From the NCBI GenBank assembly GCA_900767135.1, contig CAAFYU010000040.1:1-64000 (forward strand): a stretch of DNA of 64,000 nucleotides, in the 5' to 3' direction. Shown piece after piece: positions 23,905-32,151 of the stretch (positions are counted from its first letter, which is position 1; each line of letters begins with the position of its first letter). A program made the translations under genes and the position numbers. The stretch comes from Candidatus Gastranaerophilales bacterium. Its GTDB lineage: Bacteria; Cyanobacteriota; Vampirovibrionia; Gastranaerophilales; Gastranaerophilaceae. Under the pieces are notes generated by a model. It did not search any database and was not told where the DNA came from. It saw only the letters and a program-made list of their open reading frames with translations.

Positions 23905-25464
23905 TTATTTTTTAGCTGATTTGTCCGCAAGTTCAGAATCGACTCTCAAAAATACCGGTTTGATATCTTCTTTTTCGATAAGTTTTCCAAGCTTGATGTT
24001 GTCAGCTTTCAAATCGTCAAGTTTTGTATTTAAGTCAAATGACAATTGTCTAGCCATATCAGCAGCGATATTCGGGCAGTACGGGTAAATCAATGATGCT
24101 ATTATACACATAATATCAAGAACATTTACCAAAACTTGTCCGCATTCCGTCATTTTTTCTTCTTTTGCCAAAGTCCAAGGTGCATTGTCTTGAACGTATT
24201 TGTTAGTCATATCAACAAGCGAATTTATTGCAAGAGCGGCTTCTGAAATTTCAAAGTTATCAAAGTGATTTTTAACAATTTGAACTGTGCCCAAAGCCTT
24301 TTTCGCAAGCGGATTTTCAGCCTTGAATTCGGCTTTAACTTCGCCATCAAAATATTTAACCAACATAGATAGTGTTCTGTTCAAAAGATTTCCCATGCTG
24401 TTTGCAAGGTGTGCGTTGACTTTTTCCTTGAAATCGTTGTCGGAATAGTTTCCGTCACGTCCGCAAGGTGCAGATGATGCCATGTAATACCTGAACGCGT
24501 CAGGATTTTCAAGATTGAATGTTTCCAAAACAGATGTTGGAGAAATTACGTTGCCCAATGATTTTGACATTTTTGATTCGTCAATCGTAATCCAACCGTG
24601 TGCAAAAATATGTTTTGGCAACGGCAAATCCAATGCCATCAAGAATGCAGGCCAATAGATACTGTGGAATTTCAAAATATCCTTACCGATTACGTGAACA
24701 TCTGCCGGCCAATATTTTTTGAATTTTTCAGACGGATTTTCTGTGTCGTAGCCGAGTGCCGTAATATAGTTTGAAAGTGCGTCAATCCAAACATAGATTG
24801 ATTGTTCAGGATCTGACAAAACATCAATACCCCATTGAACATTTGATTTTGCACGAGAAACAGAAATATCCTGAATATCTTCCAACTGGTTCAAAACCTC
24901 ATTAGCTCTGAATTCCGGCAATATAAAATCAGGGTGCTCCTTGATATATTTGATGATTGCGTCTTTATATTTTGAAAGTTTGAAGAAATAATTTTCTTCC
25001 TTAACAACTTCCGGTTTCTTCTGGTGATCAGGGCAAAGACCGTCTTCTGTCAAGTCTTTCGGGTTCAAAAAGCATTCGCAACCTGTACAGTACAAACCTT
25101 CATAAGAATTTTTGTAGATATCACCTTGTGCCAAAAGTTTTTCAAAAATATGTTGAACAATTTTTTCGTGAGCTTCGTCAGTGGTTCTGATAAACTGTGA
25201 ATAGTTGATATCAAGGGCTTTCCAAGCATCTTTGAATTTTTGTGCGTTTGCATCACAAAGTTCTTTCGGACTAATTCCTTTGCTTGCAGCGGTTTTTTGG
25301 ATTTTGATACCGTGTTCGTCAGTCCCTGTAAGCATATATACATCATCACAACGTTGTGTATAGTGTCTTGTAATAATATCAGACAAGATTTTTTCGTAAG
25401 CGTGACCGATGTGTGGGGCTCCGTTTACGTAGTCAATTGCTGTTGTTAAATAAAATTTTTCCAT
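23905..25464 (-). CDS. metG: methionyl-tRNA synthetase
   Basis: MetRS charges tRNA-Met. The 519-residue class I enzyme has HIGH (GAPHIGHAYEK), a zinc knuckle starting YCTGCECFLNP with CPDHQ, KMSKS (SKMSKSLGNVISP) and the helical anticodon domain. It lacks the C-terminal EMAP/Trbp111-like dimerisation domain of the long forms. GGAGAAAA supports the start. It is a single gene downstream of the glycosyltransferase but not clearly joined to it. Confidence 0.97.
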   Translation of the reverse strand: MEKFYLTTAIDYVNGAPHIGHAYEKILSDIITRHYTQRCDDVYMLTGTDEHGIKIQKTAASKGISPKELCDANAQKFKDAWKALDINYSQFIRTTDEAHEKIVQHIFEKLLAQGDIYKNSYEGLYCTGCECFLNPKDLTEDGLCPDHQKKPEVVKEENYFFKLSKYKDAIIKYIKEHPDFILPEFRANEVLNQLEDIQDISVSRAKSNVQWGIDVLSDPEQSIYVWIDALSNYITALGYDTENPSEKFKKYWPADVHVIGKDILKFHSIYWPAFLMALDLPLPKHIFAHGWITIDESKMSKSLGNVISPTSVLETFNLENPDAFRYYMASSAPCGRDGNYSDNDFKEKVNAHLANSMGNLLNRTLSMLVKYFDGEVKAEFKAENPLAKKALGTVQIVKNHFDNFEISEAALAINSLVDMTNKYVQDNAPWTLAKEEKMTECGQVLVNVLDIMCIIASLIYPYCPNIAADMARQLSFDLNTKLDDLKADNIKLGKLIEKEDIKPVFLRVDSELADKSAKK

Positions 25465-25512
25465 TTTTTCTCCATTATTCTTTCAATGTTTTTAGTTTAG
25501 CATAAAAAGATT

Positions 25513-27156
25513 TTATTTTCTCTTAAAAATCAAATATCTAAATTCGTCACCAATAACTGTTTGAAATTCGTAGTTATTTTGGATAAATCCGCAGAATTCC
25601 AACGCATAATCCTGACAAATGTATCTGAAATAATAATCTTTCATATCGAGGTTATTGAAAATAACAAATTCCGGTAAATTTTCTTTGTAGTGATTGATAA
25701 TTTTCTCTTCGCCAAATGTTTCTATGTAAAGCGGTAAAAGCGAATTGTAATAATCATCAGAACGCCTTTGAGCAAGAAAATTAATAGTCATTCCCTCAGG
25801 GAAAATCACGATTTTGTCGTCTTGTTTAGTATTTTGGTTAATATATTCAATTAACTGATTTGAACTTTCGGCAAGAGAATTTTCAGTGTAAATCGAGCCG
25901 AACGGAGTCGAAACCTTGTGATTTGCAAGGCTCAACGAGTTTAAGTTTGTTAAAAGAATAACTAAACTTACCGCAAGTACGTAAATCCCAGCCATTTTTT
26001 CGAGTTTTAGCGGAAGATATTTGAAAATTAGTGCAAATAACGCAACGAAAGCAATCGATACATAATAATTTCCATAACTACCCAAAAGCAATACCCAAAA
26101 GACTTTTGCACATACTGCAATTGTTGAAACTCCGAGTAAAACTAATTTGAAATCCACATCGATTTTCTTTGTTACGGTTTTGAAAATCTGAATTCCATAC
26201 AAAATGAAAATCAAAATCGGCAAAAATCCAAAAGAATATTTTCCACCAAACATTATGAAAAATAAAACCCAACCAACTATGCCTAAAAGTATTGCAGGAA
26301 GCCGTTTTTTGCCAAACATATAACAGCTTGAAAGTATTGCGACAAACGGAATTGCAAATTTCAAAAACAAAGTGAAAACCGTCATCGGAACTTTTGGGTG
26401 AAAATAAATTCCACTGTTTTGATAAAAATAAGTCAAAGTCTTGCTTTTAGCCATAAGAGATGTTGTTGCAAGTGAGTTTATAAGACTTTCAACTCTCAAT
26501 CCTTGTTCAAATAATATGCCAATGCTTAAAATCGGTATAATTGCAAATGTAAAAAGTGCTTTCCAGTTTTTTGACCTTACAATTATTGCCAAAATAATGA
26601 ATGCGTAGAGTAAAAAGTCGTATTTGCAAGTTACGGCAACTCCTCCCAAAAACGAGCTGATACAAAGGTTTTGTATATTTTTGTCATCAGAGAATTTCAA
26701 CAAAAAATAAAGCGAAAACAAAAATGCAACCAATCCATACAAGACAGCCCAAGAATATGGAAAATTGAAGTTGAAAAGGCTTGTGGTTGCAACTCCGATA
26801 GCTATTGTAAAAACTCCGATTGCAAAGCTCAAAAACTTTGACAAAAACTTTTGTGCAACAAGATAAATTCCGCTAACCACTAAAATTGAACAGCAAGCAC
26901 CAATTCCGTAAAGCGTTGATAACTTAGCCCCAAAAACCATGTACCACAACGCATTTATCTGATACGCCAACGGCCCGTATATATTGAACAAATCCTTATA
27001 CAAAACTTTTCCGCTCAAAATTTCTTGCGGATAATAAACTTCACGCCCAAAATCAATCAATATTCCCGAATAATGCCCCAGAAACATAAAAAGCCCTACA
27101 AGGCATAATAGCCACAATATTACGAGGAATTTATTTTCAATAAAAAAATCTTTCAT
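25513..27156 (-). CDS. membrane glycosyltransferase, GT39/ArnT-like
   Basis: The 547-residue protein has about 12 predicted membrane helices and, after the first, the acidic loop GILIDFGREVYYPQEILSGK that resembles the catalytic D/E loop of polyprenyl-phosphate-dependent GT-C enzymes. NIYGPLAYQINALWYMVFG follows, as in other GT39-like proteins. A C-terminal soluble region ends IGDEFRYLIFKR. It likely transfers a sugar from a lipid carrier on the periplasmic face; the acceptor is unknown. The start at 27156 lies seven bases after TAAATT, and no Shine-Dalgarno is seen. Confidence 0.82.
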   Translation of the reverse strand: MKDFFIENKFLVILWLLCLVGLFMFLGHYSGILIDFGREVYYPQEILSGKVLYKDLFNIYGPLAYQINALWYMVFGAKLSTLYGIGACCSILVVSGIYLVAQKFLSKFLSFAIGVFTIAIGVATTSLFNFNFPYSWAVLYGLVAFLFSLYFLLKFSDDKNIQNLCISSFLGGVAVTCKYDFLLYAFIILAIIVRSKNWKALFTFAIIPILSIGILFEQGLRVESLINSLATTSLMAKSKTLTYFYQNSGIYFHPKVPMTVFTLFLKFAIPFVAILSSCYMFGKKRLPAILLGIVGWVLFFIMFGGKYSFGFLPILIFILYGIQIFKTVTKKIDVDFKLVLLGVSTIAVCAKVFWVLLLGSYGNYYVSIAFVALFALIFKYLPLKLEKMAGIYVLAVSLVILLTNLNSLSLANHKVSTPFGSIYTENSLAESSNQLIEYINQNTKQDDKIVIFPEGMTINFLAQRRSDDYYNSLLPLYIETFGEEKIINHYKENLPEFVIFNNLDMKDYYFRYICQDYALEFCGFIQNNYEFQTVIGDEFRYLIFKRK

Positions 27157-27248
27157 ATTACAAAATTTAACAAATAAACGCACAAAAAGCAATTTTGTAT
27201 CGCAAAAAAACTTTTTATATACAAGGTAGAAAAATAAAGGAGTAGATT

Positions 27249-27791
27249 ATGTCTTGTAATTGGGCAGGAAATTTGGATATGTTAGCACAGAACGGAGTTA
27301 TTGATTTTGATGCAGCCTCATATATTATGGGGCAACCCCTAAGATATGTTGGAAATCCTGCAAACCCGAGTCCTTTTAACGGACAACCTCCAACAATGAC
27401 CAATTTGAACCAACCAAAAATTGACGAATTCAACATGAATGGCGACAAAAAAGATGTTGCAAAACCTTCATCTTGGAAAAAATGGGCATTCGGAGCTTTG
27501 GCACTCGGCGGATTGATTTTTGGCGGATTCAAACTTAAATCAAAATTAATTCCTTGGGCAAAAAATACTTGGAATAAAGTTGGTCTTAAATCCGTAGGAA
27601 ATTGGATTTCTAAAAAAACAAAATCAGTTGGAAACTTTTTCAAAAAAGGCTGGAATTCTGCCGGCGGTTATTTGAAAAAAGGCTGGCAAGCAACTTGGGG
27701 CTTCTGTAAAAAAATAGGGACTTCAATCGGAAATTATTTAAAAAGAGGTTGGAACTGGTTCACTGGACTTTTTAAATCCAAAAAACCGTAA
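27249..27791 (+). CDS. cationic, Trp/Lys/Gly-rich amphipathic repeat protein
   Basis: I do not recognise this 180-residue protein. The N-terminal part is uncharged with motifs MLAQNGVIDFDAASYIMGQP. A membrane segment lies at about 76-96 (KKWAFGALALGGLIFGGF). The C-terminal 80 residues consist of repeats of the form [I/V]GNxxxKKxxSVGNFFKKGW, GYLKKGWQATWGF and IGNYLKRGWNWFTGLF. These are basic amphipathic helices with regularly spaced tryptophans, as in membrane-active peptides. No signal peptide is evident. AAAGGAG gives a strong start. Confidence 0.75.
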   Translation: MSCNWAGNLDMLAQNGVIDFDAASYIMGQPLRYVGNPANPSPFNGQPPTMTNLNQPKIDEFNMNGDKKDVAKPSSWKKWAFGALALGGLIFGGFKLKSKLIPWAKNTWNKVGLKSVGNWISKKTKSVGNFFKKGWNSAGGYLKKGWQATWGFCKKIGTSIGNYLKRGWNWFTGLFKSKKP

Positions 27792-27794
27792 ATA

Positions 27795-27989
27795 CTAATC
27801 GTTAAGTATATTTCTAGCTATATTTAAAAGATTTTCGTTGTTCTTCATTTTTGGAAAAGCTTTTTTTAGAAGTTCTACAAGCTTAGTTTCATTTATTTCT
27901 AAGTGGTAGTCATATTTATTGTTTGATTTTGCAATTTGTGCAGCAATTGTGTACATATTTTGTAATTCTAAGGCTTCTTTATATCTCAT
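27795..27989 (-). CDS. small helical protein downstream of a zeta-like kinase
   Basis: A 64-residue, probably all-helical protein (MRYKEALELQNMYTIAAQIA, then a basic-acidic C-terminal half). AAGGAG lies within the end of the upstream kinase gene, and the frames overlap by 11 bases, so the pair is translationally coupled. A role as antitoxin or partner of the kinase is an inference from gene order; classic zeta antitoxins are encoded upstream, not downstream. Confidence 0.65.
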   Translation of the reverse strand: MRYKEALELQNMYTIAAQIAKSNNKYDYHLEINETKLVELLKKAFPKMKNNENLLNIARNILND

Positions 27990-28584
27990 TTATTTCTCCT
28001 TGTGAAATATTTAAAATATTCATAAAATTATTTTGTATTTCTTCATTTATTATTTCTATTTTGTCTTTTTCGCCTAATGAAACAATTACAGGAGCATAAT
28101 TATAACCATTATAGAATAATGTCCATTCATCAACAATAAACCTATATTCATTCCAAAATTTTGTTATACTTTTATAGTAACGTCTTATTATATCTTCTTC
28201 TGGAACATTATGCCCACCATTTTTAACTCTTTGTTTTACTCTTCCTATACAAGTTGCACAATTTGGCAAAAAAGAATAAACTAAAATAATTTTATAATCT
28301 AAATTTTTAGCTTTTTCGATTATTCTTATTATATTATTCCCAGAAAGAGTTGATTCAACCGCAAAAGAATATTCATTTTTAAAATATTCATTTAATTGTC
28401 TAAAATATATTTTGCCTGCACTTATAGGTACACTATTTATTGCATTTGGCGAGATTTCTTTTGCAATTTCATCAGCATTTAAAAATTTAAGCTGTTTTTC
28501 TTTTAATAAAACTTTTGCCAAAGTGCTCTTGCCGCTACCGTTTGCACCTGCAATTATATACAATTCTTTTTTGCAATTATTCAT
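27979..28584 (-). CDS. zeta-toxin-like P-loop kinase
   Basis: The 201-residue protein opens with Walker A IIAGANGSGKSTLAK and continues with FLNADEIAKEISP and FAVESTLSG, the pattern of the zeta toxin/UDP-GlcNAc kinase family (AAA_33). A basic R-x-x-x-R region (CIGRVKQRVKNGGHNVPEED) supplies the usual phosphate-binding arginines. Many chromosomal members are not proven toxins. It is transcribed from TAAAAT-N6-ATG, predicted leaderless, together with the 64-residue gene. Confidence 0.82.
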   Translation of the reverse strand: MNNCKKELYIIAGANGSGKSTLAKVLLKEKQLKFLNADEIAKEISPNAINSVPISAGKIYFRQLNEYFKNEYSFAVESTLSGNNIIRIIEKAKNLDYKIILVYSFLPNCATCIGRVKQRVKNGGHNVPEEDIIRRYYKSITKFWNEYRFIVDEWTLFYNGYNYAPVIVSLGEKDKIEIINEEIQNNFMNILNISQGEINEI

Positions 28585-28596
28585 ATATGTATTTTA
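28585..28596 (-). promoter_or_regulatory. leaderless -10 element of the zeta-like gene
   Basis: On the minus strand TAAAAT (28596-28591) is followed by six bases and ATG 28584. There is no Shine-Dalgarno. Confidence 0.5.
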
Positions 28597-28669
28597 TCAT
28601 ACTATATTTTTTTTACAATAAAATAATAGAAATAAATTAAACAAATGATGACTTTTTTTGTAGCACAAT

Positions 28670-28681
28670 TATAATTATGGT
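28670..28681 (+). promoter_or_regulatory. leaderless -10 element of the secreted-protein gene
   Basis: TATAAT (28670-28675) lies exactly six bases before the in-frame ATG 28682. A second ATG at 28677 is out of frame. Confidence 0.6.
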
Positions 28682-29353
28682 ATGAAGAAGTTAGCTGTTT
28701 TATTTTTAGTTTTAATAATGACAACGTCAAGCTGTTTTGCTTGGGGTTGGAAAAAGAAAGATACGAGCAAAGTCGACACTTCACAAGTTGAAGTTCAGCC
28801 TGACGGACGCGGTTATGTCGGAACGCTTCCTGATGTTTCTAAAAACTTCAAAACAAACGAGCCAAAGGTCAGCAAACCGCTTGTTGAAGCAACGAAAGAT
28901 TTCAATTCTTCGCAAGAAATCAAACCTATTCCTCGTGAAAACCCCGCATTTGTAAATATTATTCTTAAACAAGACAAAACTTCACCCTACATAAACGAAC
29001 TTAACGAAGATATTTTGCCACAACTTGAAAATCTTTTACTTTGCATTGAAAAAAAATATGACGTTCAAAAATTCAACGCAAAAGCATATTTTTTCAATAA
29101 ATCAATAGAATATTTGGCAGAAAAATATAACGGAAAACCCGAAAGTCACTTTGTTTCATTTATAAAATTGCAGGAATTAAGTTCCCACACAAAATCTATT
29201 GCAACCCTTCGAGAAGATGCCGAAAAATACAAGCCATACTTAGCATACACAGGTGCCGGATATTTGTACAATGAGAATGTCATCGATCAGCAACTGGATT
29301 ATTTAAAAACAGAAATTGAAGAAACAATTGTGATTGTAAAAGAGGCAAGATAA
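28682..29353 (+). CDS. predicted exported protein
   Basis: This 223-residue protein is unrecognised. It has a Sec signal peptide (MKKLAVLFLVLIMTTSSCFA, cleavage before WGW) and a mature part that is hydrophilic and mainly helical after residue 95, with charged heptad-like stretches near the C-terminus (DYLKTEIEETIVIVKEAR). It is probably periplasmic. It has its own leaderless-type promoter and converges with the next gene. Confidence 0.75.
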   Translation: MKKLAVLFLVLIMTTSSCFAWGWKKKDTSKVDTSQVEVQPDGRGYVGTLPDVSKNFKTNEPKVSKPLVEATKDFNSSQEIKPIPRENPAFVNIILKQDKTSPYINELNEDILPQLENLLLCIEKKYDVQKFNAKAYFFNKSIEYLAEKYNGKPESHFVSFIKLQELSSHTKSIATLREDAEKYKPYLAYTGAGYLYNENVIDQQLDYLKTEIEETIVIVKEAR

Positions 29354-29417
29354 TCCACATTAGCAGTAAAATATTAAATTTTTTCTCGCAACTAATCACA
29401 TTATCTTAAATTTAATG

Positions 29418-29861
29418 TTACTTTTTCGCTTGTTTTTCAAGTTTTTTCATTTGTTTTTTATGTTTTTTTTCTGTCATTTTACATTTTTTCAAAAGGTTAT
29501 CATAATAAGCTTGCTTTTCTGCTGGGTCTGAAATATTTTCAGCCTCTTTTAACCCATTTTCAAAAATAGCCTTCTTTTCATACCAACCTTGATTTTTCAT
29601 TTTTGTTGTAGCATGACAAACCATTGGAATTCCGACAGGCGCTGTAATTAACAAATCAGTTAAAACAATTCCAACAGAAAGCTCTGCAATATTTTTTCCT
29701 TTGCTTGGGAAAGATCTTGGATTTTGATATTTTTTAGGAACATATTCTTCCCAAACAGGAGCCTTTACATCTGATGGAGAAGTAGTATCCGTAATTGCCA
29801 TTGCCATTGGAGCAGACGCTAAAATCACCATTGCTAGCAAAATTGAAATCTGTTTTTTCAT
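29418..29861 (-). CDS. predicted exported small protein
   Basis: A 147-residue protein with a signal peptide (MKKQISILLAMVILASAPMA, cleavage about after AMA), a second hydrophobic segment (SVGIVLTDLLITAPVGIPMV, about 62-82) and a very lysine-rich C-terminal helix. A probable envelope protein of unknown function. GAGGTAATTT supports the start. Confidence 0.7.
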   Translation of the reverse strand: MKKQISILLAMVILASAPMAMAITDTTSPSDVKAPVWEEYVPKKYQNPRSFPSKGKNIAELSVGIVLTDLLITAPVGIPMVCHATTKMKNQGWYEKKAIFENGLKEAENISDPAEKQAYYDNLLKKCKMTEKKHKKQMKKLEKQAKK

Positions 29862-29986
29862 AAATTACCTCACTTATTTTAAATAATCATCTGTATTTAC
29901 TTATATGTCAAAAAAACATTAATTTCAAATTTTTAATTGCTTAATTTCCAAAAAAATTTCTATTAATCCTTATATTTTATCCGCCC

Positions 29987-30015
29987 TTGAAAATAAATCA
30001 TACTCGTGGTATTCT
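29987..30015 (+). promoter_or_regulatory. gltX promoter
   Basis: TTGAAA (29987-29992), a 17-base spacer and TATTCT (30010-30015) give a conventional promoter with a leader of about 30 bases. Confidence 0.6.
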
Positions 30016-30052
30016 TTAAGGGCGAAATTATAAATAGAATCGAGGAAAATTT

Positions 30053-31513
30053 ATGACAGAAGTTAGAGTCAGAATTGCTCCGTCACCAAGCGGAAATTTG
30101 CACGTTGGTACTGCAAGAACAGCACTATTTAACTATCTTTTCGCTAAAAAGAATAACGGAAAGTTTGTTTTAAGAATTGAAGATACTGATGCTGAACGTA
30201 CAAAACAAGAATATATTGACAATATTTTTGACAGTTTGAAAGCATTGGGCTTAAACTGGGACGAAGGTCCTGATGTAGGCGGTCCTTACGGCCCTTATAC
30301 ACAATCTCAAAGATTTGATATTTACCCAAAATACGTTCAAGAATTGCTAGACAAAGGTTTTGCGTATGAATGTTTTTGTACGCCGGAAGAACTTGAACAA
30401 GAAAAAGAAGAAGCTTCTAGAAACAAAAAACCTTACGTTTATACTAAAAAATGTTTGAATTTAACAGAAGAAGAAAAAGAAAAACTTAGGGCAGAAGGTA
30501 GAAAACCTGCAATCAGATTTAATATTGCAAAAGCTCAAAAAGCTTTCCACGATACTTCTATGTTGACTTTTGACGATATGGTTAAAGGCGAACTTCACGT
30601 TGATACAAACTTGTTAGGTGATTTCGTTATTATGAAATCAAACGGAACTCCAACTTACAACTTCGCCGTTGTAATTGATGATATGTTGATGAAAATTTCT
30701 CACGTAATCAGAGGTGAAGACCATATTTCAAATACTTTCAAACAAATTTTGATTTTTGAAGCATTGGGAGCAGAAGTTCCAAAATTCGGCCACTTAGGTA
30801 TGATTTTGGCACCTGATAGAAGTAAACTTTCAAAACGTCATGGTGCAACAGCAGTTTCAGAATTCGTTGAAAAAGGCTATTTGACAGACGCTTTGATTAA
30901 CTTTGTAGCTTTACTTGGTTGGTCGCCTTCTGACGGTCAAGAAATTAAAACTGTTGATGAAATCGCTCAAGATTTCAGAATTCACGAAATTTCTTCATCA
31001 AACTCAATTTTCGAATACGATAAATTGAACTGGATGAACAGCCACTATATCAAAATGCTTTCTATTCCTGAATTAAAGGAAAAATTGAAACCATTCTTGA
31101 CAAAATACGATTTGAGCGAATTGACTGATGCTCAATACACACGTATGGTTGAGGTTACTTACGAACCTTTGACTTTGTTGTCAGATATTACTGATGCTGT
31201 TCCATACTTCTTCGGTGAAGATGTTGTAATGGAAGACAAGGCAAAAGAAACTCTTGATACAGAAGTTTCGCAAGATGTCTTGAAAACATTTATGGAACAA
31301 GCAAAAGACTGGGAATGGACAGAAGAAAACTTGCACGAAAAATTGGAAGCTTTCAGAGCATACTACAAAGAAAAAGGTGTTAAACCGAAAGTTACAATGT
31401 GGGCAATCAGAGCAGCAGTTACAGGTAGAACTTGCGGTGCTGATATGACTGCAATCCTTGCAATTATTGGCAAAGAAAAAACATTCCACAGAGTAAAAGC
31501 AGCAATAAAATAA
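30053..31513 (+). CDS. gltX: glutamyl-tRNA synthetase
   Basis: GluRS charges tRNA-Glu, and tRNA-Gln in organisms that use the amidotransferase route. The 486-residue class I enzyme has the HIGH-type motif PSPSGNLHVGTARTALFNY, the FVLRIEDTD motif, KMSKS-type LSKRHGATAV and the helical C-terminal anticodon-binding domain. A cysteine group CFC...C near residues 109-138 may bind zinc. GAGGAAAATTT supports the start, and it is monocistronic. Confidence 0.96.
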   Translation: MTEVRVRIAPSPSGNLHVGTARTALFNYLFAKKNNGKFVLRIEDTDAERTKQEYIDNIFDSLKALGLNWDEGPDVGGPYGPYTQSQRFDIYPKYVQELLDKGFAYECFCTPEELEQEKEEASRNKKPYVYTKKCLNLTEEEKEKLRAEGRKPAIRFNIAKAQKAFHDTSMLTFDDMVKGELHVDTNLLGDFVIMKSNGTPTYNFAVVIDDMLMKISHVIRGEDHISNTFKQILIFEALGAEVPKFGHLGMILAPDRSKLSKRHGATAVSEFVEKGYLTDALINFVALLGWSPSDGQEIKTVDEIAQDFRIHEISSSNSIFEYDKLNWMNSHYIKMLSIPELKEKLKPFLTKYDLSELTDAQYTRMVEVTYEPLTLLSDITDAVPYFFGEDVVMEDKAKETLDTEVSQDVLKTFMEQAKDWEWTEENLHEKLEAFRAYYKEKGVKPKVTMWAIRAAVTGRTCGADMTAILAIIGKEKTFHRVKAAIK

Positions 31514-31535
31514 AATCTTTTTAATATAAAAGTAC

Positions 31536-31566
31536 AAAAACGAGTCATAATATGGCTCGTTTTTTT
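31536..31566 (+). terminator. terminator of gltX
   Basis: AAAACGAGTCAT and ATGGCTCGTTTT pair around a three-base loop, with one G-T pair, and end in a long T-run. Confidence 0.85.
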
Positions 31567-31594
31567 AATGAATTTATAAATTTACGTTAATATA

Positions 31595-31632
31595 AATAAT
31601 CCCTTTGAACACAAAAGCTCAAAGGGGTTATT
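31595..31632 (-). terminator. probable terminator of nrdDG
   Basis: AATAATCCCTTTGA and TCAAAGGGGTTATT form a 14-bp stem 25 bases after the nrdG stop codon. The tail on the minus strand is only moderately T-rich (TATATTA). Confidence 0.55.
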
Positions 31633-31656
31633 AAAAATTAGTTTATAACAATACAT

Positions 31657-32151
31657 TTATTTGTTTTCTAAAAGAACAACCTCACCGGCTGTAAGAGATT
31701 TTTGAACATCGATTACTCGCTGATTTGAACTGCCAACCCAAGGAATTCGTTCATCTTTTAAGTCTTCAACAAATTCTCCGTCACAAAATACGTCAACATA
31801 TTTCATACCGGCATTTTTCTTGAAGTCGTCCCACAAAAATCCTGAATATAGCCAAACTGTCTTATTAGGGAATTTTTCCTTAATTTCTTTTGCAAGTTTA
31901 AAAACTTCGTCCCTATTTTTAGGGTGCAAAGGATCGCCACCGCTGAAAGTTACACCCGAAATGTAATCTTTATCAAGCGATTCAAACAATTCTTGTTTTG
32001 CAGCATCATCAAAAGGAATTCCGCCATCAATATCCCAAGTAATAGGGTTGTGACAATTTTTGCAATGGTGTGTACAGCCTGCCACCCACAAAACGGATCT
32101 CAAACCTTCACCATTGAGCATATCTTCTTTTGTAATATTATGGTATCTCAT
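31657..32151 (-). CDS. nrdG: anaerobic ribonucleotide reductase activating protein
   Basis: NrdG is the radical-SAM activase that generates the glycyl radical on NrdD. The 164-residue protein carries the CxxxCxxC cluster motif at C26, C30 and C33 (AGCTHHCKNCHN) and the GGDPL-type motif (SGGDPLHPKN). Its ATG overlaps the nrdD stop codon by one base, so the two are translationally coupled. Confidence 0.95.
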   Translation of the reverse strand: MRYHNITKEDMLNGEGLRSVLWVAGCTHHCKNCHNPITWDIDGGIPFDDAAKQELFESLDKDYISGVTFSGGDPLHPKNRDEVFKLAKEIKEKFPNKTVWLYSGFLWDDFKKNAGMKYVDVFCDGEFVEDLKDERIPWVGSSNQRVIDVQKSLTAGEVVLLENK

